From Chloroflexota bacterium (lineage in GTDB: Bacteria > Chloroflexota > Anaerolineae > Aggregatilineales > Phototrophicaceae), in NCBI GenBank assembly GCA_009841405.1, contig VXLV01000025.1, positions 1-64,000 of the forward strand: a stretch of 64,000 nt of DNA, written 5' to 3'. Shown here in pieces: positions 1 to 8,275 of the stretch; position 1 is the first letter of the stretch, and the number at the start of each line of letters is the position of its first letter. The position numbers and the translations under genes were made by a program. The notes below the pieces were generated by a model. The model was not told where the DNA came from, made no database searches, and was given only the letters and a program-made list of their open reading frames with translations.

Positions 1-1
1 A

Positions 2-103
2 TCGCTCCGCGCACTTGCCCTTGTGTGCGCTGCCCTGATGACGTTGCTCTTTCAATTCATGATCCGCTGGGAAGCGCGCCAATTGGCGGCCGGCCCGCGC
101 TAG
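2..103 (+). CDS. 3' end of an unidentified membrane protein (partial)
   Basis: This frame is open from the left edge and stops at TAG 101-103. The 33 visible residues hold one hydrophobic stretch (LVCAALMTLLFQF) followed by a basic, soluble tail, as at the C-terminus of a polytopic membrane protein such as a transporter subunit. It ends 9 nt before nagZ on the same strand, so it may be part of the same salvage operon. The family cannot be assigned from so little sequence. Confidence 0.5.
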   Translation, partial: SLRALALVCAALMTLLFQFMIRWEARQLAAGPR

Positions 104-112
104 GACAAAATC

Positions 113-1654
113 ATGATGCCGCTGGAAGAAAAAGTCGGACAGATGATGATGGTGGGCTTTACCGGAACAAGCCCGCCCGCGCATATTTTGGACTGGCTGG
201 CCCGCGGGCGCGTCGGCGGCATCTATCTCTTCGCGCATAATATCGAGAATCCAGCGCAGGTCAAGCAGCTGGTGGAGGAGTGTCGCAGCGCGGCCAAACA
301 CCCCATCCTGTTCGGCATTGATCAGGAAGGGGGCATCGTCGCGCGCCTGCGAGCGGGCTTCAGCGAGAGCCCCGGCGCCATGGCCCTTGGCGCCTCGGGC
401 GACCCGCAACTCGCCGAAGACGTCGCCTTCATGCTGGGAACGGAACTTGCGGCGCTTGGCATCAACTGGATTTTCGCGCCAGTCGCCGATATCGCGCATC
501 AGCCGGCCAATCCGTCGGTGGGCGCGCGCTCAGTCGGCAGCGACCCGCGCCTGGTCAGCCAGATGGTCGCGGCGCAGATCCGCGGCTATCAGCGCGCCGG
601 CGTTGCGGCAACGGTCAAGCACTTTCCCGGCTTGGGCAATACGATCATCGATACCCATGACGACCTGGCTACCGTTTCGGGGCCGCTCGATTACTTCTAC
701 GAGAAAGATATCCCGCCCTTTCGCGATGCCATGCGCGCGGATGTCGCCTGCGTCATGCTGACGCACGTCCAGTACGACGCGCTTGACGCGAAGCTGCCGG
801 CGACGCTTTCTCCGCGGATTGTCACCGATTTGCTGCGAGGGGAGCTCGGATACACCGGCGCGGTCTGCACCGACTGCATGGAAATGAAAGCGATGACGCG
901 CGGTTTCGGCGCGGGCGAATCGGCCGTGCTGGCTGTGCAGGCGGGGGTCGACATGCCGCTGTTTTCGCATACGCGCCGACGGCAGGAAGCCGCCTACGAC
1001 GCGGTCCTGGCCGCGGTCCGATCTGGCCGAATTCCGCCTGCGCGCATCGACGAGTCCCTCGCGCGGATCAACGAGATCAAGCGCCGTTTCCGCTTGGCCA
1101 GCCCGCCCGCGCTTGAGGTCGTCGACTGTGACGCGCACCGCGCGCTCGCGAAGCGGGCCGCCCGCGCCGGCACGGTTCTGGTTGAGCGCGGGACAGCGCT
1201 GCCGCTGGGCGCGGATTCGGGACGAGTCGCCTGCATTGAGTTTGCCGCGCGCCGCATCTCTGACGCGGTAGGCGCCTCAAGTCGCGGGCGCTTTTCGACT
1301 CTGCTATTGGATCGCCTGCCGCGGGCCCAGTGCCACACGATTGATCCGCGCTTGCCGCAGGTCGCGGCGAGTCCCCGGCGCAGGCAACTCACCTCCGGCG
1401 CCGACACGGTCGTCCTGCTCACGCGCAACGCGCACTTGCAGCCGGCGCAGCTTCGGCTTGCCCAGCGCGTCATTGACCGCTCGGCGCGCGCGATTCTGGT
1501 CTGCGCGCGCAACCCCTACGATGCCGGTGCGTTAAGGGGCGCCGATACCGTGATCTGCACCAACGGCGACAGCGAACCATCGCTTGCCGCCGCGGTCGAC
1601 GCGCTCTGCGGCGACTACGTCCCGACCGGCCAACTGACGGTGGACATCACGTGA
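113..1654 (+). CDS. nagZ: Beta-N-acetylhexosaminidase, glycoside hydrolase family 3 (NagZ-like)
   Basis: A 513-residue GH3 enzyme expected to release terminal GlcNAc from GlcNAc-MurNAc muropeptides. The N-terminal TIM barrel (about 1-330) carries GIDQEGG (68-74), KHFPG (169-173) with the following DTH (180-182), which is the Asp-His acid/base loop typical of NagZ, and TDCMEMKAM, whose D254 aligns with the catalytic nucleophile. A further C-terminal alpha/beta domain (about 350-513) makes it the two-domain form known from Bacillus rather than the single-domain E. coli form. No signal peptide is visible, so it is probably cytoplasmic or exported by a route I cannot see. The next gene starts on a GTGA overlap, indicating translational coupling. 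Family assignment is firm; substrate is inferred from murQ nearby. Confidence 0.93.
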   Translation: MMPLEEKVGQMMMVGFTGTSPPAHILDWLARGRVGGIYLFAHNIENPAQVKQLVEECRSAAKHPILFGIDQEGGIVARLRAGFSESPGAMALGASGDPQLAEDVAFMLGTELAALGINWIFAPVADIAHQPANPSVGARSVGSDPRLVSQMVAAQIRGYQRAGVAATVKHFPGLGNTIIDTHDDLATVSGPLDYFYEKDIPPFRDAMRADVACVMLTHVQYDALDAKLPATLSPRIVTDLLRGELGYTGAVCTDCMEMKAMTRGFGAGESAVLAVQAGVDMPLFSHTRRRQEAAYDAVLAAVRSGRIPPARIDESLARINEIKRRFRLASPPALEVVDCDAHRALAKRAARAGTVLVERGTALPLGADSGRVACIEFAARRISDAVGASSRGRFSTLLLDRLPRAQCHTIDPRLPQVAASPRRRQLTSGADTVVLLTRNAHLQPAQLRLAQRVIDRSARAILVCARNPYDAGALRGADTVICTNGDSEPSLAAAVDALCGDYVPTGQLTVDIT

Positions 1655-2838
1655 TTGCCGACAAACTCGAAGGGCTAATCGCGCGGCATTTGCCGGCCAC
1701 ATTTCCGGCGCTGAGCATTTGCGTCATTCATCGCGGCGACATCATCATGGAGGAGGTCCGCGGCTGGATTGATCCAGACACGCGCCGCATCGCCGTCACA
1801 ACCGACTCGCTCTTCGACCTGGCATCGGTGAGCAAGCTCATCACCCACAGCGCTTTCCTGGCGCTGGTCGAAGCGGGCAAAGTCGCGCTGGATGGCCCGC
1901 TTGTCGATGTCGTGCCAGAATTCGGGCGCCTCAATCCGCGCCCAATCGCCGGCGGACAGGATCCGCATACGCGCAAGCTTTTGCCCGTTGAGCGCAGATT
2001 CCGCGGCCAGACAGTCGACCCGAGCGCCGTGACGTTCCAGCACTTGCTGACGCACACATCGGGCTTGCCGCCCTGGCGCTCGGTCTATCTGCTTGCGGCA
2101 GGAGCGCCTCCGCCCCCGCCGACCGCAGGCGAGGCCTATGCCGCCGAACGTTGGCGCCGGGGATTGGCGGCAATGGCGGAGTTTCCCTTTGCGGGCAGCG
2201 TCGGCGATACCGTGCGCTACACCGACATTGGAATCATGTTGCTTGGCGAGGCGATCGCGCGCTTGCAAGGCTGCCGGCTGGATCAGGCGCTGGGCGACTT
2301 GGTTCTACGACCGCTGGCTCTGTCGACCTTCACTCACCGTCCAGTCGCGGCGGGCGTTCCGCGTGAGCGAATCGTACCGACCGAATATGACGATCATTGG
2401 CGACATCGCCGCGCCTGGGGCGAGGTACATGACGAAAATGCCTGTGGCGTCGGCGGCATCGCCGGGCACGCGGGCCTATTCGCCACGGTCGCCGATGTCG
2501 CCCGCTTTGGACAGGCCTGGCTCACCGGCGACAGCAGATTGGGCATTGGCCCGGCGTTGCGGCAACTGGCCACGCGCCAACATGCCAGCGGGCAATTCCG
2601 GCTCGGCCTGGGCTGGATGCTGAAGGCGGAAGAAGATTCCTCCGCTGGCGACCGCTACAGCGCGGACGCTTACGGGCACACCGGCTTCACCGGCACATCG
2701 CTTTGGGTGGATCCGCAGCGGCAGTTGGTCAGTTCCGTGCTGACCAATCGCGTCTATCACGGCCGCGATCCCGCGGGCATTCATGCGTTTCGACGCGCGC
2801 TACATGATCTCATCGTTGAGGCGGTTGACGGCAAATGA
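1651..2838 (+). CDS. Serine beta-lactamase-fold hydrolase, probable AmiE-like muramyl-L-alanine amidase
   Basis: This 395-residue protein belongs to the AmpC/class C beta-lactamase-like family. Visible motifs are SVSK (59-62), giving the SxxK nucleophile and Lys, RYTDIG near residue 190 at the YxN position (Asp replaces Asn), and GHTGFTG near residue 350 at the KTG position. In Bacillus subtilis a protein of this family, AmiE (YbbE), is encoded beside nagZ and murQ and removes the stem peptide from MurNAc. The same neighbourhood here makes that role more likely than antibiotic resistance. GTG start at 1651 overlaps the nagZ stop by 4 nt, and its own stop overlaps the next ATG by 4 nt. An esterase or D-Ala peptidase role cannot be excluded from sequence. 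Confidence 0.8.
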   Translation: MIADKLEGLIARHLPATFPALSICVIHRGDIIMEEVRGWIDPDTRRIAVTTDSLFDLASVSKLITHSAFLALVEAGKVALDGPLVDVVPEFGRLNPRPIAGGQDPHTRKLLPVERRFRGQTVDPSAVTFQHLLTHTSGLPPWRSVYLLAAGAPPPPPTAGEAYAAERWRRGLAAMAEFPFAGSVGDTVRYTDIGIMLLGEAIARLQGCRLDQALGDLVLRPLALSTFTHRPVAAGVPRERIVPTEYDDHWRHRRAWGEVHDENACGVGGIAGHAGLFATVADVARFGQAWLTGDSRLGIGPALRQLATRQHASGQFRLGLGWMLKAEEDSSAGDRYSADAYGHTGFTGTSLWVDPQRQLVSSVLTNRVYHGRDPAGIHAFRRALHDLIVEAVDGK

Positions 2839-3764
2839 GCGGACCGCTGTTCCTGGGCATCGACGGCGGCGGCAGCACGCTGCGCGTCGCGGTCGTAGGT
2901 CTAGAGCTTGAAACGCTGACTACTGTGTCCGGGCCGTCGGCTAATCCCAACCTCATCGGTCATGCCGCCGCGCAAGCGCTCATTCGGCGCTGCGTCAACC
3001 AGGCGCTCGCGCAGGCTAATGCTACGCCAGCTGACATCAGCGCCGCCGCGATCGGCATCGCTGGCGCTTCCAACACGCATAGCCGCGACTGGCTCGCGCA
3101 AACTCTCAAGCCAGCCCTGCCCCAAAGCTTGCTCGCGCCCAGCTCTGACCTGGAGATCGCGTTGGTTGGCGCCTTGGCGCAGCGCTACGGTATCTTGCTG
3201 CTGGCGGGCACTGGCAGCGCGGTCTACGGAGTCGCGCCGGACGGAGCGCATTTGCAGATCGGCGGCTGGGGCTATCTGCTGGGAGACGATGGCAGCAGCT
3301 ATTGGATCGGCCGGCAGTTGCTGCGCCACGTGATCGCAGTTTACGATGCCGGCGCGCCGGTCGAGCGCGATCCGCTGAGCCGACGCTGCCTGAATGCGCT
3401 GGGGCTGGAGCAGCCGCGCGAGTTGATCGCCTGGCTCTACCGCAGGGACGAGGCGCCCGCCGCGCGCATTGCCGGCCTGACCCGGATCGTGATTGACTGC
3501 GCCAACGAAGGCTGTGACGCGGCCATGGAAATTCTGGACCGAGCGGCCAGCATTTTGGTCGCGCTGGTGGCGGCCATGCGGGAGCGGCTGGACTACGCCG
3601 AGGCGCCGCTCGCATTCGCCGGCGGCCTGCTCGACAACGACAATTACCTGTCGAATCTGGCAGCGAAGCAATTGGGGCTGGATAGCCGTCCGCTCGCCCA
3701 ACACCCGCCCGTGATCGGAGCGGCGCTGCTGGCGAAAATGGCATGGAGCGCTGGAGACAAATGA
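2835..3764 (+). CDS. BadF/BadG-type ATPase, probable N-acetylglucosamine/N-acetylmuramate kinase
   Basis: A 309-residue ASKHA-fold kinase. GIDGGGSTLRVAV (about 8-20) is the phosphate-1 loop, GIAGA is seen near residue 75, LLAGTGSAVYG near 125 is the phosphate-2 loop, and LLGDDGSSYWIGR near 150 is the loop typical of GlcNAc kinases of the BadF/BadG/BcrA family. Clostridial MurK of this family phosphorylates both MurNAc and GlcNAc. Placed between an amidase-like gene and murQ, its likely job is to make MurNAc-6-phosphate for MurQ and GlcNAc-6-phosphate for central metabolism. No PTS transporter gene is seen, which supports kinase-based salvage. It is coupled on both sides through 4-nt ATGA overlaps. 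Confidence 0.85.
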   Translation: MSGPLFLGIDGGGSTLRVAVVGLELETLTTVSGPSANPNLIGHAAAQALIRRCVNQALAQANATPADISAAAIGIAGASNTHSRDWLAQTLKPALPQSLLAPSSDLEIALVGALAQRYGILLLAGTGSAVYGVAPDGAHLQIGGWGYLLGDDGSSYWIGRQLLRHVIAVYDAGAPVERDPLSRRCLNALGLEQPRELIAWLYRRDEAPAARIAGLTRIVIDCANEGCDAAMEILDRAASILVALVAAMRERLDYAEAPLAFAGGLLDNDNYLSNLAAKQLGLDSRPLAQHPPVIGAALLAKMAWSAGDK

Positions 3765-4651
3765 TTCCACAAACAGAATCCGACAATCCCGCCAGCAGTC
3801 AGATCGATAAGCTGTCGACCAGCGAGATTGTCGCGCTAATCAACGCCGAAGACGCCAAAGTGGCGGCGGCGGTTGAGGCAGCGCTGCCGCAGGTGGCGCG
3901 GGCGGTTGACCTTATCGTACGGGCGCTGGGCGCAGGCGGGCGGCTCTTCTATATCGGCGCCGGCACGAGCGGGCGGCTGGGCGTGCTGGACGCGGTCGAG
4001 TGCGTGCCGACATTCAGCGCGCCGCCGCAACTGGTGCAAGGCATCATCGCCGGCGGCGACGCCGCCTTGACGCGGGCGGTAGAAGGCGCGGAAGACGACC
4101 CGGCACAAGCCCGGCGCGATATGCAGGCGCGCGGCGTGTCGGCGGCCGATGTCGTCTGCGGAATAGCCGCCAGCGGACGCACGCCCTACGTGATTGGCGC
4201 GCTAAGCTGTGCGCGCGAACTAGGCGCGGGGACAATCGCCGTCGCCTGCAATCCGAGCTCGCCGATCAGTGCGCTGGCGGCTGTCGGCATCAGCGTCGAT
4301 TTGGGCCCGGAAGTCATCAGCGGCTCAACGCGCATGAAGGCGGCCAGCGCCCAGAAGATGATCCTCAACACGCTCAGTACTGCCGCGATGATTCGCCTGG
4401 GCAAGGTTTACGGCAATCTAATGGTTGACGTCAAGGTGACCAATCAGAAGTTGGCGGGGCGCGCCAATCGGCTCGTGCGTCAAATCACCGGCGTGGACGA
4501 ACCAAGCGCCGAGCGGCTGCTCGCGCAGTCAGACATGGAGGTCAAGACCGCTGTGGTTATGCAAATCAAGGCTGTGGATGCGGAGGGGGCGCGCGCGCTG
4601 CTCGAGCAGGCCAGCGGGCGGCTGCGCGCTGTGATCGGCGACCGGGACTAA
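3761..4651 (+). CDS. murQ: N-acetylmuramic acid 6-phosphate etherase
   Basis: A 296-residue SIS-domain lyase that cleaves the D-lactyl ether of MurNAc-6-P to give GlcNAc-6-P. It follows the family from its first residues (NPASSQIDKLSTSEI) through the sugar-phosphate loop IGAGTSGRLGVLDAVEC, with the catalytic Glu region in this stretch, GIAASGRTPYV, and GPEVISGSTRMKA. A C-terminal UBA-like helical part follows. I chose ATG 3761 rather than the upstream in-frame ATG 3743 because 3761 overlaps the kinase stop as ATGA, has GGAG about 6 nt upstream, and gives the usual family length (about 298). It closes the salvage operon and converges on the enoyl-CoA hydratase gene 10 nt away. Confidence 0.95.
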   Translation: MIPQTESDNPASSQIDKLSTSEIVALINAEDAKVAAAVEAALPQVARAVDLIVRALGAGGRLFYIGAGTSGRLGVLDAVECVPTFSAPPQLVQGIIAGGDAALTRAVEGAEDDPAQARRDMQARGVSAADVVCGIAASGRTPYVIGALSCARELGAGTIAVACNPSSPISALAAVGISVDLGPEVISGSTRMKAASAQKMILNTLSTAAMIRLGKVYGNLMVDVKVTNQKLAGRANRLVRQITGVDEPSAERLLAQSDMEVKTAVVMQIKAVDAEGARALLEQASGRLRAVIGDRD

Positions 4652-4661
4652 GCGTGCCGCT

Positions 4662-5462
4662 CTACTTGCCCTCCCAGTCAATCGGGTAGGTCTTGTCCAT
4701 CATCGCCTGCACCGCCCGGCGAAAGTCCTCGCTGCGAAATAGCGGCGCCTGCGCCCAGGCTTCGATCTGCAAACCGCGGCTATAGTCAACAATGTCATTG
4801 ATGGCGCGTTTGCCATAGCTGACCGCTAAAGGCGCGGCGGCTGTCAGCGCCTCAACCCACTCGGCGACGCCAGCCTCCAGCGCCGCCTTCGGATAGACGG
4901 CGTTGACCAAGCCCCAGTCCAGCGCCTGCGCCAAATCGATATTGCGGCCGGTCAGAATCAAGTCTTTGGCGCGCGCGGGACCGATCAGCTTGACGAGGCG
5001 GACCGTGCCGCCAACATCCGGGATGATGCCCAGCCGCGTCTCCGGCAAGCCCAACCTCGCGCGCTCGACCGCGATGCGGAAGTCACAAGCCAGCGCCAAC
5101 TCCAGCGCCAGGCCCAGGCAATAGCCCTGCAGTACGCAGATCACCGGCAGCGAGCAGCGTTCGATCTTGTCGAATACCGCCTGGTAGCGCGCGGTAAAGG
5201 GAAAGAGATTCTCGCGCAGGTCTTCGTCCAGCGCTGCGAACTGTTCCAGGTCAATGCCGGAAGAGAACACCCGCCCGGCCGCGCGCACCACCGCCACGCG
5301 GGCGCCCTGCGCAAACTCGCGCTCGGCGCGGTCAAAGGCAGCCGCTATGGCCTCCATCATCTCGTCGTTGATGGCGTTGCGCGATTCCGGTCGGTTCAGC
5401 GTGACTTCAAAGATTGCGCCGTCGCGGCGGCAGCGGATCAGTTCAGACATGGGATTGTCCAT
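4662..5462 (-). CDS. Enoyl-CoA hydratase/isomerase family protein
   Basis: A 266-residue crotonase-fold enzyme. Hallmarks are FEVTLNRPESRNAIN at the N-terminus, FSSGIDLEQF (first oxyanion-hole segment), LQGYCLGLALELALACDF (second oxyanion segment with the first catalytic Glu), and LPETRLGIIPDVGGTVRL, where the second Glu is kept but the usual Pro-Gly is Pro-Asp. Both catalytic Glu positions of true hydratases are therefore present, so hydration of 2-enoyl-CoA is plausible. Substrate is unknown. It lies 14 nt downstream of fabD on the minus strand and is probably co-transcribed with it. A second ATG four codons in is a possible start. Confidence 0.88.
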   Translation of the reverse strand: MDNPMSELIRCRRDGAIFEVTLNRPESRNAINDEMMEAIAAAFDRAEREFAQGARVAVVRAAGRVFSSGIDLEQFAALDEDLRENLFPFTARYQAVFDKIERCSLPVICVLQGYCLGLALELALACDFRIAVERARLGLPETRLGIIPDVGGTVRLVKLIGPARAKDLILTGRNIDLAQALDWGLVNAVYPKAALEAGVAEWVEALTAAAPLAVSYGKRAINDIVDYSRGLQIEAWAQAPLFRSEDFRRAVQAMMDKTYPIDWEGK

Positions 5463-5476
5463 GAGCGGCCTTGGCT

Positions 5477-6433
5477 TCAGGCTTGCGAATCCAGGAAGCG
5501 CTCCAAGGCTTCCACGCTGTTCAAATTGACGCGCGCTTTGGAACGGTCGATGCGGCGCAGCAAGCCGGTGAGCACGCTGCCCGCGCCGATCTCGACAAAA
5601 GTTTCCGCGCCGGCTTCGATTATAGCGCGCATCGAATCCGTCCAGCGCACCGACTGCGTCAGCTGCTGATTCAGTTCCTTGCGAATGGCGCGTGGGCCTG
5701 TCAATGGCTGCGCGCCGACATTGCTGATGACCGGGATGTCAGGCGGCGTGAATGTCGTGCCTTCTACGACTTGCAGGAAGCCGTCAAGGGCGGTCGCCAT
5801 CAGCGGCGAGTGAGCCGCGATGCTCACAGCCAACTTGACCGCGCGCCGGGCGCCGGCTTGCTTTGCCAGTTCAATCATGCGATTAACCGCCGCAATCTCG
5901 CCGGAAACAACCGCCTGGCCCGGGCAATTGTCATTTGCCAGCACTACGAGTTTGCCGGTCTCGGCGGATGCGGACGCGCACAAGGCTTCGACTTCCGACA
6001 GCTCAAGCGCCAGCACAGCCGCCATCGCGCCCGGGGTATGCTCCCCCGCCAGCTGCATGTGATGCCCGCGCGCCTGCACAAGCCGTAGGCCCGCATCAAA
6101 GACGAGCGCGCCAGCGGCGGTCAAGGCGCTCAGTTCGCCCAGGCTGTGCCCGGCCATCCAGGCCGGCTGCGCGCCTGGCAGCGCTTCCTGCAGCGCCCGC
6201 CATATCGCCACGCTGCTGACGTAGAGCGCGGGCTGCGTATGATTCGTCTGGTCGAGCGCTTCAGTCGGGCCGCCCCAGCAAATCCGCGACAGGTTGTAGC
6301 CCAGGATCTCGTCCGCCTGGGCAAATGTGTCGCGCGAGACGGCGTAGCGCTCGGCGAAGTCCGCGCCCATGCCGACCGCCTGCGAGCCTTGACCCGGGAA
6401 TAGCGCCGCGGTTGTCCCCCAGTCTATCGACAT
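5477..6433 (-). CDS. fabD: Malonyl-CoA:acyl-carrier-protein transacylase
   Basis: A 318-residue FabD that transfers malonyl groups from CoA to ACP for type II fatty-acid synthesis in the cytoplasm. Motifs are ALFPGQGSQAVGMG near the N-terminus, GHSLGELSAL with the nucleophilic Ser in the GHSxG elbow, an Arg-containing segment, and SIAAHSPLM with the catalytic His. Length is normal for the family. The other fab genes are not adjacent: fabG lies 40 kb away and plsX/fabH are absent from the window. rpmF is the next gene upstream on the same strand, but it has its own terminator, so fabD probably has a separate promoter that I could not identify. Confidence 0.94.
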   Translation of the reverse strand: MSIDWGTTAALFPGQGSQAVGMGADFAERYAVSRDTFAQADEILGYNLSRICWGGPTEALDQTNHTQPALYVSSVAIWRALQEALPGAQPAWMAGHSLGELSALTAAGALVFDAGLRLVQARGHHMQLAGEHTPGAMAAVLALELSEVEALCASASAETGKLVVLANDNCPGQAVVSGEIAAVNRMIELAKQAGARRAVKLAVSIAAHSPLMATALDGFLQVVEGTTFTPPDIPVISNVGAQPLTGPRAIRKELNQQLTQSVRWTDSMRAIIEAGAETFVEIGAGSVLTGLLRRIDRSKARVNLNSVEALERFLDSQA

Positions 6434-6487
6434 GTCGATTCCTCGTTCCCGCTGTCAATGAGTCCAAGTGACTGAATGAACAGATTT

Positions 6488-6525
6488 GCCACAGAGTACA
6501 CAGAGGAAGACATAGGGCACAGAGT
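6488..6525. repeat. Dispersed intergenic repeat, cacagag type (copy A)
   Basis: Upstream of fabD there are three spaced cacagag units (ccacagagtacacagagg, then gcacagagt). The reverse complement matches the ctctgtg-rich half of the copies at 52351-52425 and 56959-57000. No coding potential is evident here. Confidence 0.6.
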
Positions 6526-6884
6526 AAAGATCATCTTTAAAGACTTGACAGCGACCGTTCCGTATTCAAGTACAGTGATACACCTTGCGAAAGAATCGAC
6601 TCATTACTTGGACCTCTGCGCACACAGATTCGCTCTTTGTTCGCAGTATAACCAGGTCAATCTTGCGAAAAGTGTTTGACAATTTATCGAAGCAAGGGAC
6701 GAGCCGCCGGCTCGCCCGTACGCACATTCGATAGCTTTGAAAGCAAGGTTTATGCCGCAGTCGTGCGCAATACTTACTTGGAACTATTTCTGTGACAAAT
6801 GACCCTTCATTGTTACCGGTCTGGCCTTACTTTATCGGAATTGCTTCTTCACCATTGCCATTATTTGGCTACAAGTCGCGTGCG
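6526..6884. other. AT-richer intergenic stretch between fabD and rpmF, nothing recognised
   Basis: These roughly 360 nt are visibly lower in GC than the flanking genes. Short open frames on the plus strand (for example 6476-6679) have no recognisable domain and unremarkable codon use. No tRNA, hairpin family or insertion-sequence end was recognised. The fabD promoter should lie here. Confidence 0.5.
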
Positions 6885-6910
6885 AAAAAAACCGCGCGGC
6901 AGCGGCACGG
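6885..6910 (-). terminator. Intrinsic terminator of rpmF
   Basis: On the minus strand CCGTGC (6910-6905) can pair with GCGCGG (6897-6892), six pairs including one G-U, across a 7-nt loop. It is followed by seven T (6891-6885). It lies 35 nt past the rpmF stop and makes rpmF a single-gene transcript. Confidence 0.75.
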
Positions 6911-6945
6911 TAATATGGTCTTCTCTGAGATGCGCAACTGTCCGG

Positions 6946-7131
6946 CTAGTCGGCATTCATCTCGATGGCATGAGTGTCGCGATACCAGCCGCATTTCAAA
7001 CAGACGCGATGGGCGATGTGATACTCTCCACAACCCTCACATTCAACCAGGTGATTGAGGGTCAAGGCGTCGTGGGCGCGCCGGCGGTTCCGCCTGGACT
7101 TGGAAACTTTTCGCTTGGGAAGAGGACCCAT
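6946..7131 (-). CDS. rpmF: Large ribosomal subunit protein bL32
   Basis: A 61-residue bL32. The N-terminus has the basic PKRKVSKSRRNRRRAHD stretch of the family, followed by the zinc-ribbon cysteines CEGCG and CLKCGWY. This is the zinc-binding (C+) form rather than the cysteine-free paralogue made under zinc limitation. AGGAG lies 8-9 nt before the ATG. A consensus promoter upstream and a terminator downstream define a complete monocistronic unit. In many bacteria rpmF precedes plsX-fabH-fabD; here only fabD follows, after about 500 nt, so that arrangement is broken. Confidence 0.95.
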   Translation of the reverse strand: MGPLPKRKVSKSRRNRRRAHDALTLNHLVECEGCGEYHIAHRVCLKCGWYRDTHAIEMNAD

Positions 7132-7168
7132 CTCTTTACTCCTGATTGATATCGGGCATAATCAGCGG

Positions 7169-7198
7169 ATTATACAAGTGGGGCGCAAACGCTGTCAA
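7169..7198 (-). promoter_or_regulatory. Sigma-70-type promoter of rpmF
   Basis: Reading the minus strand, TTGACA (7198-7193), an 18-nt spacer and TATAAT (7174-7169) give perfect matches to both hexamers. The expected start lies near 7162, about 30 nt before the rpmF ATG. It is one of the two best promoter matches in the window. Confidence 0.88.
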
Positions 7199-7251
7199 GC
7201 CGCGCGTTTTAAGCGCTGGCGGCAATCGCCACCGGTAATGGAGACCCAGTT

Positions 7252-8112
7252 TTGATAGCAGACGCCGGCCTTGAACAGCGGATAACCGGAATCGCTCGGC
7301 GCGACCTGCGGCGGATGCGCCCGTTGGCAGGCGGCAAGATAAGCCGGGTGCTGCGGCTGGACTTCAGCAGCGGCGAGCCATTGGTGGCGAAAGTCGGCGA
7401 CGGTGGCCACGATTTGCGGATTGAAGCTTATATGCTGCGCTACCTGCAACAGCATTCCGCCCTGCCCGTTCCAGCGGTTTACCATGACGAACGGGAACTC
7501 ATCCTGATGGAACATATCGCGGGCGATGAGTCGCTGGGTCAAGCAAGTCTTCGCCATCTGGGCGAACTGCTGGCCGCCTGTCACCAAATTCGCGGCGACG
7601 CCTTCGGCCTGGAGCGCGATACCTTGATCGGTCCGCTGCATCAGCCCAATCCGCCGACCGCCTCCTGGATTGACTTCTTCCGTGACCAGCGCCTGCGCTA
7701 CATGACCGGCGTGGCGCGGGAAGCTGGCGAATTGCCGCCCGCGCTGGAAGAGCGGCTGCTGCGCATCGCCGAATCGCTCCGTGATTTTCTCGTCGAGCCG
7801 GCGTACCCGGCGCTGATCCACGGCGATATGTGGCGTACGAATATCATCGTAAGCGAAGGGCGCATCGCCGGCATCATCGACCCGGCGCTCTACTACGCGC
7901 ACAACGAAATGGAACTAGCGTATATGGCGCTCTTCGACGGCGTCGGCCCGGAGTTCTTCGCTGCGTATGGCGAGATTCTGCCGATAGACAGCGAGTTCTA
8001 CGAAACGCGCCGGCACACTTACAACCTGTACCCGCTGCTGGTGCATCTGATCGTTTTCGGCGAGAAGTACATTGCGCCGCTGGAAAATAGCCTGGCGCGC
8101 TTCGGGTTTTAG
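7252..8112 (+). CDS. Fructosamine/ketosamine-3-kinase family protein
   Basis: A 286-residue kinase-fold protein of the fructosamine-3-kinase family, which phosphorylates ketoamine adducts on glycated proteins or amines and so starts deglycation. Visible are RPLAGGKISRVLRL (nucleotide loop), LVAKVG with the ATP-binding Lys, LIGPLHQPNPPTASWIDFF (family-specific segment), LIHGDMWRTNII (catalytic loop with Asp) and IIDPALYYAHNEMELAY (metal-binding DPA). The redox Cys of the plant and human P-loop is absent. TTG 7252 is preferred as start because GGAGA sits 7 nt upstream and it keeps the N-terminal strand. Whether it is functionally linked to the lysine operon downstream is unknown; lysine-derived ketoamines would be natural substrates, but that is speculation. 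Confidence 0.88.
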   Translation: MIADAGLEQRITGIARRDLRRMRPLAGGKISRVLRLDFSSGEPLVAKVGDGGHDLRIEAYMLRYLQQHSALPVPAVYHDERELILMEHIAGDESLGQASLRHLGELLAACHQIRGDAFGLERDTLIGPLHQPNPPTASWIDFFRDQRLRYMTGVAREAGELPPALEERLLRIAESLRDFLVEPAYPALIHGDMWRTNIIVSEGRIAGIIDPALYYAHNEMELAYMALFDGVGPEFFAAYGEILPIDSEFYETRRHTYNLYPLLVHLIVFGEKYIAPLENSLARFGF

Positions 8113-8127
8113 TTGTAGTATGGTTTC

Positions 8128-8133
8128 TATAAT
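8128..8133 (+). promoter_or_regulatory. Candidate -10 element for the lysW leader
   Basis: A perfect TATAAT lies 16 nt past the kinase stop. No good -35 hexamer is found 16-18 nt upstream (ggtttt is the best), so support is weak. A start near 8140 would give a leader of about 235 nt before lysW. Confidence 0.35.
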
Positions 8134-8227
8134 TTGTTGTTTCGTACAAACTCCAACTGGAGCGAATGCAGTATTGGCGCTAGAGTAGCACGTTGATTGC
8201 GGAACTCGAGTGAATTAGTGATTACCC

Positions 8228-8275
8228 ATGATTGCGAGCGCAAGCAAGAAAGCCAAGAAGTGCCGCACCCACTGA
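8228..8275 (+). CDS. Putative Lys-rich leader peptide of the lysW operon
   Basis: A 15-codon open frame encodes MIASASKKAKKCRTH with four Lys codons in a five-codon block (8246-8260) and an Arg codon soon after. Its TGA is at 8273-8275, immediately before a segment able to form an antiterminator and 42 nt before an intrinsic terminator. This is the layout of ribosome-mediated attenuation, where stalling at the codons of the end product permits read-through. The Shine-Dalgarno match is poor, which is the main weakness. It is not a protein with a function of its own; the act of translating it would be the signal. Confidence 0.6.
   Translation: MIASASKKAKKCRTH

Noticed and set aside
1651..2838. 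Antibiotic-resistance beta-lactamase
   Set aside because: The motifs are of the broad serine-hydrolase family and the operon is for muropeptide salvage; an amidase role is more economical.
6476..6679. 67-codon plus-strand frame upstream of fabD
   Set aside because: It runs through the cacagag repeat, has no good ribosome site and no similarity I recognise.
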